The notes beneath the pieces were generated by a model that was not told where the DNA came from, did not search any database, and saw nothing but the letters and a program-made list of their open reading frames with translations. This document shows, piece after piece, positions 32,106-47,589 of a stretch of DNA of 64,000 nt (within the stretch, counting starts at the first letter, position 1; the number at the start of each line of letters is the position of its first letter). Where the stretch lies: NCBI RefSeq assembly GCF_963678635.1, contig NC_087067.1, forward strand, positions 57,009,883 through 57,073,882. Direction: 5' to 3'. The position numbers and the translations under genes are program-made. The DNA is from Symsagittifera roscoffensis (taxonomy: Eukaryota > Xenacoelomorpha > Acoela > Convolutidae).

Positions 32106-35100
32106 CCTTTTATAAGGGGTCAACTTTTAAAGGCTTTACCTAGTGAGCAGGCAGCTGTACTCGGCTCTTGCTACAAAGTCATTTTTTTTTCTGAATTGTG
32201 CAATTTGACTAAAGAGTGTCCAAAGAAGTTTCAACATCACACTTTTTGCACGATGGCGGAAGCGCGGGACCATGGGTTTTGAACGTAAAGGCAACAAACA
32301 AATGACAACCAGAGCGTGCGCATAAGGAGGTTGGTTTTTCTTGCGGAGAGACTGGTCATTTTGCACAATCAGATAAATTGAGCACGCACAAGTTGAAATG
32401 CTACAATAACATGGAAAACAACTATGGAGCCAAAAAGTTGAAATAAAGTTTTTAAAGTGTCTGAAGAAAAAAAGCCCACCCTGAGCACAAATATTCCGTT
32501 ACTTTCGTATCAAAAGTCGGAACAAAAAGCCAAAAACTCCTCGATCTTTTTCAATTGTACCAACAGCTGGCTCTTTTTTCTTCGAATATGAGCATCAATT
32601 TTACTTTACTCAGTTTTACAAGGTTTAGTCCTGAAAAACAGTTTTGTTTGTCATAGCTTAATTAGTCGCTTAACATTTTTTTAATAAATTTTCATCACAA
32701 TCGAGCTCTGTGATCAAATTTTTTCATGTATATAAAAATTCCCACGTGGGTGAAGGGAAAAAATATTCTCCACTTTTGCCGTAATTTAATCAACTATTCG
32801 GTAATAAACATTACAAAAAACTAAAAATCAATCAAGAGGGATTGTAAAAGAGATTGACTTAAAATACAAGGAAAAATATTTGAGATAGAACGCTTTGGTG
32901 AAGTCAGAACTGTATTGAAAAACCATTTTTTGAAAGATCCTGAAAACTAGATGAACAATTGAGCATGTTGGCATCACGTGACAACAGAGATCACTTAACA
33001 AGCCAATTTTTTTTGGACATCAAAGACAACCGTGAGGTTGCATAACAACAGCGTTGAAGCTTGAAGCTGAAGCAAAAAATTGTTTTCTTGAAACAGATAA
33101 ATTTTCATCTAGATTTCGAACACTCTTTGTTAACTAGATTTTGCACATTGAAATTGGTCAATAAAACGACAGTGAACACTCCAAACTTAGCTCAAAATTT
33201 TGGCCTCAAGAAGGGACATTATCATAATTAGGACAAAGGAGTTTAACTTTAATTTTATCTGATAAGCAACTGGTTTTTGTTTTTTTTTCTTTTTCTTTCA
33301 GATATTCATGCCAATTGATATACCTTCCTTGAAAAAATGTAATTGGTGATTTAATGTTCTAAATAAACTTCGAAGTTATTGTTTACAACAAAGAAACTTG
33401 GCAGATTGTCAAAAAGCCAAAGCCGTTAAAGTAACGCCTCCAAATAGCCTAATTTCGAAAAAAAAGTACGTCCGCGATTTTCGCACAAATAAAAAACAAT
33501 ATATCTACAGTTCTTCAAAACCATTTATCGAAAAGCATCCATAACCAAATTACAGCAACGAACGCCTTGAAAAATTATCGATAAAAGATTTTCGTAGATT
33601 TTCATATTTTTGATCCGTGCAAAGCTGTTCTAGCTCAAATATGAATATGGAGTCATTTATATGAAAACGTGAATGCTATTTGCTTGAGATTTGCGTCACA
33701 TTTTTCATCAATTCACTTGAAATTTTGTTTGAAAATTGCAAAATACGTGTCCTTCATAATCAAAAAACATTTTGCATTCATTTTTCAGAATAATCCTTCT
33801 TTCTACAATCAGTTATTTTTAGTTAGTCGATCCGGCTTGACCAAAAATGCTTGCAATTTTTTTATATGGAAAAACTGTTCATCATACTTTTTTTGTACAA
33901 CTTCATACTACAGAAAATTGTAAAAAAAACTCTACGATAGGCATTTTTCATATATGAAAATTATATGACAAGCATTTTTCCATGAGTCAAAAAACTATAA
34001 CTTTTTATGTTTTGCTAAATATTTCAGTGTTTTCTCCGAAAACACAAAAACCAATTTTTTTCTCCCATAAGGGAAACCCCATGTGTTGAAGGGAAAAAAA
34101 TACACAAATATTCGGCATTAAAGTAATTAAGTATGAGATAAAACTTCAAGTTTAAGTCAAAATTATGAATGAACTTTTTAAATTTTTGTATATGGCTAGT
34201 AGAAAATTTTCAGTCAAAGTTTTTACAAGACAAAAAACCGAGGCCTGAAATTAATTGGAGAAACTAAAAAAGATCTTTCAATGTAAAAGCTATAAAAATT
34301 TCTACTCTAGATTTGCATAAAAGTTCTCGGTCAGTTTTGTTGTTTTTGTATAAAAAAATTCAGCCTGGACTACGTTATAGGCAAAAAAACACAAATTTTT
34401 GCATGAAATTCATTCCCAAAAATGTTTAATTAAGCATTAAGTATGAAAATGATAATGGGATAAAAATAGAGAAAAAAAAATCCCTGAAACTTGAATTTTT
34501 TCTTCTTTTTTTGCATCAAAGTAAAATTTACTTATCGTATAAATTTCATTTATGGAATTTGTATGAAAAACATTTTCCATGCACTCCGTCTTTGAAATTG
34601 TGCGATGAGCATTTTTCGTTGATGGAGGTCAACCTGGGGATATAGTTTTATAGACAATTTTGCAAATTAGTTGCATAATTTTGTTATGATTTTTAAGTTT
34701 TTAAATTTCGAACAAAAAATGTTACTATTTGACACCGCGTCCAGACAATTCGGCCGAAGTCAATTAAGCCGATACAAAATTCAGACAATTCAGTTTGTGA
34801 GTTTTGTGTTACTCAATGATACAAAAATGGTGGCATGTATATTGATGTTGAGCGCTATTTTTTGTCGTCCTTCGCCATCAGTGTATTAGATGCCATCCAG
34901 CTAGATAAATCGTTATAATTTCAAACGTTTTTGTCCCAGGTCATCTATTTGGCCGTAAATTCTAATCTAATCAGCTAACACTGCAAAATTGAAGATTGTG
35001 CAAACGTAGAAACAGAATAAATCTCAAAATTGAACTCTGCAGAGCACCATTATCTTCTGATTTCAAGTCTGAATTTTATTATCTACGTAAATACATTGTT

Positions 35101-35273
35101 TTTGTTCCGGCTTTTGAAGAAAACGAAATATTTGTGCTCGGTGTAGTTTTTTATGTTCAGCCAACTTCCGTCAATCAAAATAATAGTTTTTAACCAAAAA
35201 TTTTGATACCCCATTGAAGATATCGACTTCCTGAGCTGAAATTTAAAAAGATATTTTACCTCCAAATATTAGG
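32106..35273 (+). repeat. Satellite unit 3, short type (3168 bp)
   Basis: Lacks about 1.4 kb between TTTTTAAAGTG and TCTGAAGAAAAAAAGCCC (junction at about 32460), removing the 72-codon ORF and the GCGCGAA hairpin. The ends share only TG at the breakpoint. Its start carries GCGGAGAGACTGG and AGTGTCCAAAG variants shared with unit 6. Confidence 0.92.
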
Positions 35274-38200
35274 CCTTTTATAAGGGGTCAACTTTTAAAG
35301 GCTTTACCTAGTGAGCAGGCAGCTGTACTCGGCTCTTGCTACAAAGTCACTTTTTTCTGAATTGTGCAATTTGACTAAAGAGTGTCTAAAGAAGTTTCAA
35401 CATCACACTTTTCGCACGATGGCGGAAGCGCGGGACCATGGGTTTTGAACGTAAAGGCAACAAACAAATGACAACCAGAGCGTGCGCATAAGGAGGTTGG
35501 TTTTTCTTGCGGGGAGACTGGTCATTTTGCACAATCAGTTAAATTGAGCACACACAAGTTGAAATGCTACAATAACATGGAAAACAACTATGGAGCCAAA
35601 AAATTGAAATAAAGTTGTTAAAGTGAAAAAGCGCCAAAAACTGATCAAATTTATTCTTTTTTTCATATGGCTGGCCCTTTTCCGTTGAGCATGAGCATCA
35701 ATTTTGTGGATGAACAATTATTTTCACAAGATTCGTTTCATCCAGTTTCCCTCCACCTTTCAATTTCAATTCTAAAAACTATTTCAAAATAGTCATAATG
35801 CAACAGAGTTCGGCTCGGTGTACAAACTAACAAATCAGCATACTTGCTCTTCAATTTTTACTCCGTAACATTGCGCGTTTAGACCTAATAACACGTACAA
35901 CAACTAAAACACTAGATATATTGAAAGATAGACGGGGAGCGGAAAAGAGCCAATAATTCAGGCTTACACGTTTTATCGCAATTTAGAGTTTTAAAATTCA
36001 TTTTGATTGATTTTTAGTAAAATTAGTTTCAGAAAAAAAAATCAGAACTAGAAAAAGCCAAAATTGCACAATGAAATAGATAAAAAAAATGTATGCAAAT
36101 TTTCACTTGTTCTTACGGCTGGCTCTTTTTTCCGATCATGAGCATCAACTTTATGGGTAAATGAGTAGTTTTACAAAGTTAAGTATGAAAAACTTATAAA
36201 GTATGAAAAAACATAGTAGTCCGCGAGTTATGTTTATCATTTTTCATCACAATCAATTCATCACAGTTATTAAAAATCCCAGGTAGGTGATGAAACAAAA
36301 AAGTCGCATAGATATTTTCCACTTTTGACCAGGTTTTTTCAAACATTCAGTCATGAATGAACAATATGAAAAAATAAAAAAACAACCAAGAGTGATTGTT
36401 GGCAGCAAGAACAGAGGAAAAATATTAGGGCTGGGTCAATATGAAGGTGATAGAATTAGTCAGCAGGATGTTCCAGAAGGAAACAGGCAGCTGTTTCTTA
36501 AGCTTGGTGGTGGTTATATGAGAAGTGAAAAGCAATCGAGCAAAAAAATTAAAATTGAAGCCAGCCATTGAAGAAGATTGAAAAAGAGCTAAAAAATAAA
36601 GTAAAAGGATTAAAAAGGAAACAAGAACTTCCTTTTAAGGTTTATTGAGCACTAATAATATTAAAAAGTTAAATGTAATAAAATAAACTGAATTTTTTTT
36701 CTCTTAAGATTGAACTTTATTATGAAAACTATCCCCCCACACGCCATATAAAGTACAATTGGATATATTTCGCTATTGTAACAGTTCAATTATGACAATT
36801 AAGCTTCTTTCAACCAATTTGGAACGATTTATAATGCGTATTAAATCTCCGATTTCGCGTTATTAACGCGAAATATATAGCGCGTTTATTGTCCCAATTT
36901 GGCCAAAATGGCAATCTTTAAAGCCCCATAACTTTAAGAAAAATGATCACAGGTAAAATATCTTTTCAAATTTAAGCTCAGGACAATAATAGCATTCGAA
37001 TGATTTTGAATGAACAATTCAAAATGGTTAGTTAAAAATTCGAATTTTGTATGAAGAAAAAAAGCCCACCCTGATTACAAATTTTCCGTTACTTTCGTAT
37101 CAAAAGTCGGAACAAAAAGCCAAAATCTCCTCGATCTTTTTCAATTGTACCCACAGCTGGCTCTTTTTTCTTCGAATATGAGCATCAATTTTACTTTACT
37201 CAGTTTTACAAGGTTTAGTCCTGAAAAACAGTTTTGTTTGTCATAGCTTAATTAGTTGCTTAACATTTTTTAAATAAATTTTCATCACAATCGAGCTCTG
37301 TGATCAAATTTTTCCATGTATATAAAAATTCCCACGTGGGTGAGGGGAAAAAAAATTCTCCACTTTTGCCCTAATTTAATCAACTATTCGGTAATAAAGA
37401 TTACAAAAAATTTAAAATCAATCAAGAGGGATTGTAAAAGAGATTGACTTAAAATACAAGGAAAAATATTTGAGATAGAATGCTTTGGTGAAGTCAGAAC
37501 TGTATTGAAAAACCATTTTTTGAAAGATCCTGAAAACTAGATAAACAATTGAGCATGTTGGCATCACGTGACAACAGAGATCACTTAACAAGCCAATTTT
37601 TTTTGGACATCAAAGGCAACCGTGAGGTTGCATAACAACAGCGTTGAAGCTTGAAGCTGAAGCAAAAAATTGTTTTCTTGAAACAGATAAATTTTTATCA
37701 AGATTTCGAACGCTCTTTGTTAACTAGATTTTGCATATTGAAATTGGTCAATAAAACGACAGTGAACACTCCAAACTTAGCTCAAAATTTTGGCCTCAAG
37801 AAGGGACATTATCATAATTAGGACAAAGGAGTTTAACTTTAATTTTATCTGATAAGCAACTGGTTTTTCTTTTTTCTCTTTTTCTTTCACATATTCATGC
37901 CAATTGATATACCTTCCTTGAAAAAATGTAATTGGTGATTTAATGTTCTAAATAAACTTCGAAGTTATTGTTTACAACAAAGAAACTTGGCAGATCGTCA
38001 AAAAGCCATTGCCGTTAAAATAACGCCTCCAAATAGCCTAATTTCGAAAAAAAAGTACGTCCGCGAATTTCGCACAAATAAAAAACAATATATCTACAGT
38101 TGTTCAAAACCATTTATCGAAAAGCATCCATAATCAAATTACAGCAACGAACGCCTTGAAAAATTATCGATAAATGCTTTTCGTAGAGTTTCATATTTTT

Positions 38201-39854
38201 GATCCGTGCAAAAGCTGTTCTAGCTCAAATATGAATATGGAGTCATTTATATGAAAATGTGAATGCTGTTTGCTTGAGATTTGCGTCACAATTTTCATCA
38301 ATTCACTTATAATTTTGTTTGAAAATTGCAAAAATACGTGTCCTTCATAATCAAAAAACATTTTGCATTCATTTTTCAGAATAATCCTTCTTTCCACAAT
38401 CAGTTATTTTTAGCTAGTCGATCCGGGATGACCAAAAATGCTTGCAATTTTTACATATGGAAAAATTGTTCATCATACTTTTTTGTACAACTTCATACTA
38501 CAGAAAAATGTAATAAAAACTCTACGATAGGCATTTTTCATAAATGAAAATTATATGACAAGCATTTTTCCATGAGTCAAAAAATTATAACTTTTTATGT
38601 TTTGCTAAATATTTAAATGTTTTCTCCGAAAACACAAAAACCAATTTTTTTCTCCCATAAGAGAAACCCCATGTGTTGAAGGGAAAAAATACACAATTAC
38701 TCGGCATTAAAGTAATTAAGTATGAGATAATACTTCAAGTTTAACTCAAAATTATGAATGAACTTTTTAAATTTTTGTATATGGCTAGAAAATTTTCAGT
38801 CAAAATTTTTAGAAGACAAAAAACAGTGGCTTGAAGTTATTTGGAGAAACTAAAAAAGATCTTTCAATGTAAAAGCTATAGAAACTTCTACTCTAGTTTT
38901 GCATAAAAGTTCTCGGTCAGTTTTGTTGTTTTTGTATAAAAAAATTCAGCCTGGACTACGTTATAGGCAAAAAAACACAAATTTTTGCATGAAATTTATT
39001 CCCAAAAATGTTTAATTAAGCATTAAGTATGAAAATGATAATGGGATAAAAATAGAGAAAAAAAATCCCTGAAACTTGAATTTTTTCTTCTTTTTTTGCA
39101 TCAAAGTAAAATTTACTTATCGTATAAATTTCATTTATGGAATTTGTATGAAAAACATTTTCCATGCACTCCGCCTTTGAAATTGTGCGATGAGCATTTT
39201 TCGTTGATGGAGGTCAACCTGGGGATATAGTTTTATAGACAATTTTGCAAATTAGTTGCATAATTTTGTTATGATTTTTAAGTTTTTAAATTTCGAACAA
39301 AAAATGTTACTATTTGATACCGCGTCCAGACAATTCGGCCGAAGTCAATTAAGCCGATACAAAAATCAGACAATTCAGTTTGTGAGTTTTTTGTTACTCA
39401 ATGATACAAAAATGGTGGCATGTATATTGATGTTGAGCGCTATTTTTTTTCCTTCGCCATCAGTGTATTAGATGCCATCCAGCTAGATACATCGTTATAA
39501 TTTCAAACGCTTTTGTCCCAGGTCATCTATTTGGCCGTAAATTCTAATCTAATCAGCTAACACTGCAAAATTGAAGATTGTGCAAACGTAGAAACAGAAT
39601 GAATCTCAAAATTGAACTCTGCAGAGCACCATTATCTTCTGATTTCAAGTCTGAATTTTATTATCTACGTAAATACATTGTTTTTGTTCCGGCTTTTGAA
39701 GAAAACGAAATATTTGTGCTCGGTGTGGTTTTTATGTTCAGCCAACTTTCGTCAATCGAAATAATAGTTTTTAACCAAAAATTTTTATACCCCATTGAAG
39801 ATATCGACTTCCTGAGCTGAAATTTAAAAAGATATTTTACCTCCAAATATTAGG
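35274..39854 (+). repeat. Satellite unit 4, full type (4581 bp)
   Basis: Closest by shared variants to unit 2 in its middle and 3' half (both read AATCAGACAATTCAG and TTTTTTGTTACTC near 39370). It differs from unit 2 in the terminal 200 bases. Confidence 0.92.
36353..36571 (+). CDS. 72-codon lysine-rich ORF, unit 4 copy
   Basis: Predicted protein identical to the unit 1 copy. Confidence 0.3.
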   Translation: MNEQYEKIKKQPRVIVGSKNRGKILGLGQYEGDRISQQDVPEGNRQLFLKLGGGYMRSEKQSSKKIKIEASH

Positions 39855-42800
39855 CCTTTTATAAGGGGTCAACTTTTAAAGGCTTTACCTAGTGAGCAGG
39901 CAGCTGTACTCGGCTCTTGCTACAAAGTCACTTTTTTTGAATTGTGCAATTTGACTAAAGAGTGTCTAAAGAAGTTTCAACATCAGACTTTTTGCACGAT
40001 GGCGGAAGCGCGGGACCATGGGTTTTGAACGTAAAGGCAACAAACAAATGACAACCAGAGCGTGCGCATAAGGAGGTTGGTTTTTCTTGCGGGGAGACTG
40101 GTCATTTTGCACAATCAGTTAAATTGAGCACGCACAAGTTGAAATGCTACAATAACATGGAAAACAACTATGGAGCCAAAAAATTGAAATAAAGTTGTTA
40201 AAGTGAAAAAGCGCCAAAAATCGATCAAATTTATTCTTTTTTTTCATATGGCTGGATCTTTCCCGTTGAGCATGAGCATCAATTTCGTGGATGAACGATT
40301 ATTTTCACAAGATTCGTTTTATCCAGTTTCCCTCCACCTTTCAGTTTCAATTCTAAAAACTATTTCAAAATAGTCATAATGCAACAGAGTTCGGCTCGGT
40401 GTACAAACTAGCAAATCAGCATACTTGCTCTTCAATTTTTACTCCGTAACATTGCGCGTTTAGCCCTAATAACACGTACAACAACTAAAACACTAGACAT
40501 ATTGAAAGATAGACGGGGAGCGGAAAAGAGCCAATAATTCAGGCTTACACGTTTTATCGCAATTTAGAGTTTTAAAATTCATTTTGATTGAATTTTAGTA
40601 AAATTAGTTTCAGAAAAAAAATCAGAACTAGAAAAAGCCAAAATTGCACAATGAAATAGATTTAAAAAATGTATGCAAATTTTCACTTGTTCTTACGGCT
40701 GGCTCTTTTTTCCGATCATGAGCATCAACTTTATGGGTAAATGAGTAGTTTTACAAAGTTAAGTATGAAAAACTTATAAAGTATGAAAAAACATATTAGT
40801 CCGCGAGTTATATTTATCATTTTTCATCACAATCAATTCATCACAGTTATTAAAAATCCCAGGTAGGTGATGAAACAAAAACTCCACTTTTGACCAGGTT
40901 TTTTCAAACATTCAGTCATGAATGAACAATATGAAAAAATAAAAAAACAACCAAGAGTGATTGTTGGCAGCAAGAACAGAGGAAAATTACTAGGGCTGGG
41001 TCAATATGAAGGTGATAGAATTAGTCGGCAGGATGTTCCAGAAGGAAACAGGCAGCTGTTTCTTAGGCTTAGTGGTGGTTATATGAGAAGTGAAAAGCAA
41101 TCGAGCTAAAAAATTAAAATTGAAGCCAGCCATTGAAGAAGATTGAAAAAGAGCTAAAAAAAATTAAGTAAAAGGATTAAAAAGGAAACAAGAACTTCCT
41201 TTTAAGGTTTATTGAGCACTAATAATATTAAAAAGTTAAATGTAATAAAATAAATTGAATTTTTTTTTCTCTTAAGTTTGAACTTTTTTATGAAAACTAT
41301 CTCCCCACACGCCATATAAAGTACAATTGGATATATTTCGCTATTGTAACAGTTCAATTATGACAATTAAGCTTCTTTCAACCAATTTGGATTGATTTAT
41401 AATGCGTATTAAATCTCCGATTTCGCGTTAATAGCGCGAAATATATAGCGCGTTTATTGTCCCAATTTGGCCAAAATGGCAATATTTAAAGCCCCATAAC
41501 TTTAAGAAAAATGATCACAGGTAAAATATCTTTTCAAATTTAAGCTCAGGACAATAATAGCATTTGAATGATATTGAATGAAAAATTCAAAATGGTTAGT
41601 TAAAAATTCGAAATTTGTCTGAAGAAAAAAAGCCCACCCTGAGCACCAACATTCCGTTACTTTCGTATCAAAAGTCGGAACAAAAAGCCAAAAACTCCTC
41701 GATCTTTTTTAATTGTACCCACAACTGGCTCTTTTTTCTTCGAATATGAGCATCAATTTTACTTTACTCAGTTTTACAAGGTTTAGTCCTGAAAAACAGT
41801 TTTGTTTGTCATAGCTTAATTAGTCGCTTAACATTTTTTTTATAAATTTTCATCACAATCGAGCTCTGTGATCAAATTTTTTCATGTATATAAAAATTCC
41901 CACGTGGGTGAGGGGAAAAAATATTCTCCACTTTTGCCGTAATTTAATCAACTATTCGGTAATAAACATTACAAAAAATTAAAAATCAATCAAGAGGGAT
42001 TGTAAAAGAGATTGACTTAAAATACAAGGAAAAATATTTGAGATAGAACGCTTTGGTGAAGTCAGAACTGTATTGGAAAACCATTTTTTGAAAGATCCTG
42101 AAAACTAGATAAACAATTGAGCATGTTGGCATCACGTGACAACAGAGATCACTTAACAAGCCATTTTGTTTTGGACATCGAGGACAACCGTGAGGTTGCA
42201 TAACAACAGCGTTGAAGCTTGAAGCTGAAGCTAAAAATTGTTTTCTTGAAACAGATAAATTTTCATCTAGACTTCGAACGCTCTTTGTTAACTAGATTTT
42301 GCATATTGAAATTGGTCAATAAAACGACAGTGAACACTCCAAAATTTAGCTCAAAATTTTGGCCTCAAGAAAGGACATTATCATAATTAGGACAAAAGAG
42401 TTTAACTTTAATTTTATCTAATAAGCAACTGGTTTTTCTTTTTTTCTCTTTTTCTTTCACATATTCATGCCAATTGATATACCTTCCTTGAAAAAATGTA
42501 ATTGGTGATTTAATGTTCTAAATAAACTTCGAAGTTATTGTTTACAACAAAGAAACTTGGCAGATCGTCAAAAAGCCATTGCCGTTAAAGTAACGCCTCC
42601 AAATAATCTAATTTCGAAAAAAAAGTACGTCCGCGATTTTCGCACAAACAAAAAACAACATATCTACAGTTGTTCAAAACCATTTATCGAAAAGCATCCA
42701 TAATCAAATTACAGCAACGAACGCCTCGAAAAATTATCGATAAATGCTTTTCGTAGAGTTTCATATTTTTGATCCGTGCAAAAGCTGTTCTAGCTCAAAT

Positions 42801-44425
42801 ATGAATATGGAGTCATTTATATGAAAACGTGAATGCTGTTTGCTTGAGATTTGCGTCACAATTTTCAACAGTTCACTTATATTTTTTTTTGAAAATTGCA
42901 AAAATACGTCTCCTTTATAATCAAAAAACATTTTGCATTCATTTTTCAGAAAAATCCTTCTTTCCACAATCAGTTATTTTTAGCTAGTCGATCCGATATG
43001 ACCAAAAATGCTTGCAATTTTTATATATGGAAAAATTGTTCATCATACTTTTTTGTACAACTTCTTACTACAGAAAAATGTAAAAAAAACTCTACGATAG
43101 GCATTTTTCATATATGAAAATTATATGACAAGCATTTTTCCATGAGTTAAAAAATTATTAATTTTTTATGTTTTGCTAAATATTTCAGTGTTTTCTCCGA
43201 AAACAAGAAAACCAATTTTTTTCTCCCATAAGAGAAACCCCAAGTGTTCAAGGGAAAAAATACACAAATATTCGGCATTAAAGTAATTAAGTATGAGATA
43301 ATACTTCAAGTTTAACTCAAAATTTTGAATGAACTTTTTAAACTTTTGTATATGGCTAGAAAATTTTCAGTCAAAATTTTTAGAAGTCAAAAAACCGTGG
43401 CTTGAAATTATTTGGAAAAACTAAAAAAAATCTTTCAATGTAAAAGCTATAAAAACTTCTACTCTAGTTTTGCATAAAAGTTCTCGGTCAGTTTTGTTGT
43501 TTTTGTATAAAAAAATTCAGCCTGGACTACGTTATAGGCAAAAAAACACAAATTTTTGCATGAAATTTATTCCCAAAAATGTTTAATTAAGCATTAAGTA
43601 TGAAAATGATAATGGGATAAAAATAGAGAAAAAAAATCCCTGAAACTTGAATTTTTTCTTCTTTTTTTGCATCAAAGTAAAATTTACTTATCGTATAAAT
43701 TTCATTTATGGAATTTGTATGAAAAACATTTTCCATGCACTCCGCCTTTGAAATTGTGCGATGAGCATTTTTCGTTGATAGAGGTCAACCTGGGGATATA
43801 GTTTTATAGACAATTTGCAAATTAGTTGCATAATTTTGTTATGATTTTTAAGTTTTTAAATTTCGATTAAAAAATGTTACTATTTGATACCGCGTCCAGA
43901 CAATTCGGTCGAAGTCAATTAAGCCGATACAAAATTCAGACAATTCAGTTTGTGAGTTTTTTGTTACTCAATGATACAAAAATGGTGGCATGTATATTGA
44001 TGTTGAGCGCTATTTTTTTTCCTTCGCCATCAGTGTATTAGATGCCATCCAGCTAGATACATCGTTATAATTTCAAACGCTTTTGTCCCAGGTCATCTAT
44101 TTGGCCGTAAATTCTAATCTAATCAGCTAACACTGCAAAATTGAAGATTGTGCAAACGTAGAAACAGAATGAATCTCAAAATTGAACTCTGCAGAGCACC
44201 ATTATCTTCTGATTTCAAGTCTGAATTTTATTATCTAGGTAACCACATTGTTTTTGTTCCGACTTTTGAAGAAAACGAAATCTTTGTGCTCGGTGTGGTT
44301 TTTTATGTTCAGCCAACTTTCCTCAATCAAAATAATAGTTTTCAACCAAAAATTTTTATACCCCATGGAAGATGTCGACTTCCTGAGCTGAAATTTAAAA
44401 AGATATTTTACCTCCAAATTTTAGG
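39855..44425 (+). repeat. Satellite unit 5, full type (4571 bp)
   Basis: Front half shares variants with unit 1 (frames 25092-25307 and 41986-42201 are near-identical), end shares variants with unit 2. A short deletion before the 72-codon ORF removes part of the AAAAAGTCGCATAGATATT block (near 40880). Confidence 0.92.
40918..41109 (+). pseudogene. 72-codon ORF, truncated in unit 5
   Basis: An AAA-to-TAA change stops the frame after 63 codons (SEKQSS), with four other amino-acid replacements upstream. It is the most diverged copy. Confidence 0.35.
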
Positions 44426-47400
44426 CCTTTTATAAGGGGTCAACTTTTAAAGGCTTTACCTAGTGAGCAGGCAGCTGTACTCGGCTCTTGCTACAAAGTC
44501 ATTTTTTTTCTGAATTGTGCAATTTGACTAAAGAGTGTCCAAAGAAGTTTCAACATCACACTTTTTGCACGATGGCGGAAGCGCGGGACCATGGGTTTTG
44601 AACGTAAAGGCAACAAACAAATGACAACCAGAGCGTGCGCATAAGGAGGTTGGTTTTTCTTGCGGAGAGACTGGTCATTTTGCACAATCAGATAAATTGA
44701 GCACGCACAAGTTGAAATGCTACAATAACATGGAAAACAACTATGGGGCCAAAAAGTTGAAATAAAGTTTTTAAAGTGTCTGAAGAAAAAAAGCCCACCC
44801 TGAGCACAAATATTCCGTTACTTTCGTATCAAAAGTCGGAACAAAAAGCCAAAAACTCCTCGATCTTTTTCAATTGTACCAACAGCTGGCTCTTTTTTCT
44901 TCGAATATGAGCATCAATTTTACTTTACTCAGTTTTACAAGGTTTAGTCCTGAAAAACAGTTTTGTTTGTCATAGCTTAATTAGTCGCTTAACATTTTTT
45001 TTAATAAATTTTCATCACAATCGAGCTCTGTGATCAAATTTTTTCATGTTTATAAAAATTCCCACGTGGGTGAAGGGAAAAAATATTCTCCACTTTTGCC
45101 GTAATTTAATCAACTATTCGGTAATAAACAATACAAAAAATTAAAAATCAATCAAGAGGGATTGTAAAAGAGATTGACTTAAAATACAAGGAAAAATATT
45201 TGAGATAGAACGCTTTGGTGAAGTCAGAACTGTATTGAAAAACCATTTTTTGAAAGATCCTGAAAACTAGATGAACAATTGAGCATGTTGGCATCACGTG
45301 ACAACAGAGATCACTTAACAAGCCAATTTTTTTTGGAAATCAAAGACAACCGTGAGGTTGCATAACAACAGCGTTGAAGCTTGAAGCTGAAGCAAAAAAT
45401 TGTTTTCTTGAAACAGATAAATTTTCATCTAGATTTCGAACGCTCTTTGTTAACTAGATTTTGCATATTGAAATTGGTCAATAAAACGACAGTGAACACT
45501 CCAAACTTAGCTCAAAATTTTGGCCTCAAGAAGGGACATTATCATAATTAGGACAAAGGAGTTTAACTTTAATTTTATCGGATAAGCAACTGGTTTTTCT
45601 TTTTTTCTCTTTTTCTTTCAGATATTCATGCCAATTGATATACCTTCCTTGAAAAAATGTAATTGGTGATTTAATGTTCTAAATAAACTTCGAAGTTATT
45701 GTTTACAACAAAGAAACTTGGCAGATTGTCAAAAAGCCATTGCCGTTAAAGTTACGCCTCCAAATAGCCTAATTTCGAAAAAAAAGTACGTCCGCGATTT
45801 TCGCACAAATAAAAAACAATATATCTACAGTTGTTCAAAACCATTTATCGAAAAGAATCCATAACCAAATTACAGCAACGAACGCCTTGAAAAATTATCG
45901 ATAAAAGCTTTTCGTAGATTTTCATATTTTTGATCCGTGCAAAGCTGTTCTAGCTCAAATATGAATATGGAGTCATTTATATGAAAACGTGAATGCTGTT
46001 TGCTTGAGATTTGCGTCACATTTTTCATCAATTCACTTGAAATTTTGTTTGAAAATTGCAAAATACGTGTCCTTCATAATCAAAAAACATTTTGCATTCA
46101 TTTTTCAGAATAATCCTTCTTTCTACAATCAGTTATTTTTAGTTAGTCGATCCGGCTTGACCAAAAATGCTTGCAATTTTTTTATATGGAAAAACTGTTC
46201 ATCATACTTTTTTTGTACAACTTCATACTACAGAAAATTGTAAAAAAAACTCTACGATAGGCATTTTTCATATATGAAAATTATATGACAAGCATTTTTC
46301 CATGAGTCAAAAAACTATAACTTTTTATGTTTTGCTAAATATTTCAGTGTTTTCTCCGAAAACACAAAAACCAATTTTTTCTCCCATAAGGGAAACCCCA
46401 TGTGTTGAAGGGAAAAAAATACACAAATATTCGGCATTAAAGTAATTAAGTATGAGATAAAACTTCAAGTTTAAGTCGAAATTATGAATGAACTTTTTAA
46501 ATTTTTGTATATGGCTAGTAGAAAATTTTCAGTCAAAGTTTTTACAAGACAAAAAACCGAGGCCTGAAATTAATTGGAGAAACTAAAAAAGATCTTTAAA
46601 TGTAAAAGCTATAAAAATTTCTACTCTAGATTTGCATAAAAGTTCGCGGTCAGTTTTGTTGTTTTTGTATAAAAAAATTCAGCCTGGACTACGTTATTGG
46701 CAAAAAAACACAATTTTTTGCATGAAATTTATTCCCAAAAATGTTTAATTAAGCATTAAGTTTGAAAATGATAATGGGATAAAATAGAGAAAAAAAAATC
46801 CCTGAAACTTGACTTTTTTCTTCTTTTTTTTGCATCAAAGTTAAATTTACTTGTCGTACAAATTTCATATATGGAATTTGTATGAAAAACATTTTTCATG
46901 CACTCCGTCTTTGAAATTGTGCGATGAGCATTTTTCGTTGATGGAGGTCAACCTGGGGATATAGTTTTATAGACAATGTTGCAAATTAGTTGCATAATTT
47001 TGTTATGATTTTTAAGTTTTTAAATTTCGAACAAAAAATGTTACTATTTGATACCGCGTCCAGACAATTCGGCCGAAGTCAATTAAGCCGATACAAAATT
47101 CAAACAATTCAGTTTGTGAGTTTTTTGTTACTCAATGATACAAAATGGTGGCATGTATATTGATGTTGAGCTTTTTTTTGTCGTCCTTCGCCATCAGTGT
47201 ATTAGATGCCATCCAGCTAGATAAATCGTTATAATTTCAAACGTTTTTGTCCCAGGTCATCTATTTGGCCGTAAATTCTAATCTAATCAGCTAACACTGC
47301 AAAATTGAAGATTGTGCAAACGTAGAAACAGAATGAATCTGAAAATTGAACTCTGCAGAGCACCATTATCTTCTGATTTCAAGTCTGAATTTTATTATCT

Positions 47401-47589
47401 ACGTAAATACATTATTTTTGTTCCGGCTTTTGAAGAAAACGAAATATTTGTGCTCGGTGTAGTTTTTTATGTTCAGCCAACTTTCGTCAATCGAAATAAT
47501 AGTTTTTAACCAAAAATTTTTATACCCCATTGAAGATATCGACTTCCTGAGCTGAAATTTAAAAAGATATTTTACCTCCAAATATTAGG
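44426..47589 (+). repeat. Satellite unit 6, short type (3164 bp)
   Basis: Same deletion junction as unit 3 (here about 44778) and the same linked variants around it, so both short units descend from one deletion event. Confidence 0.92.
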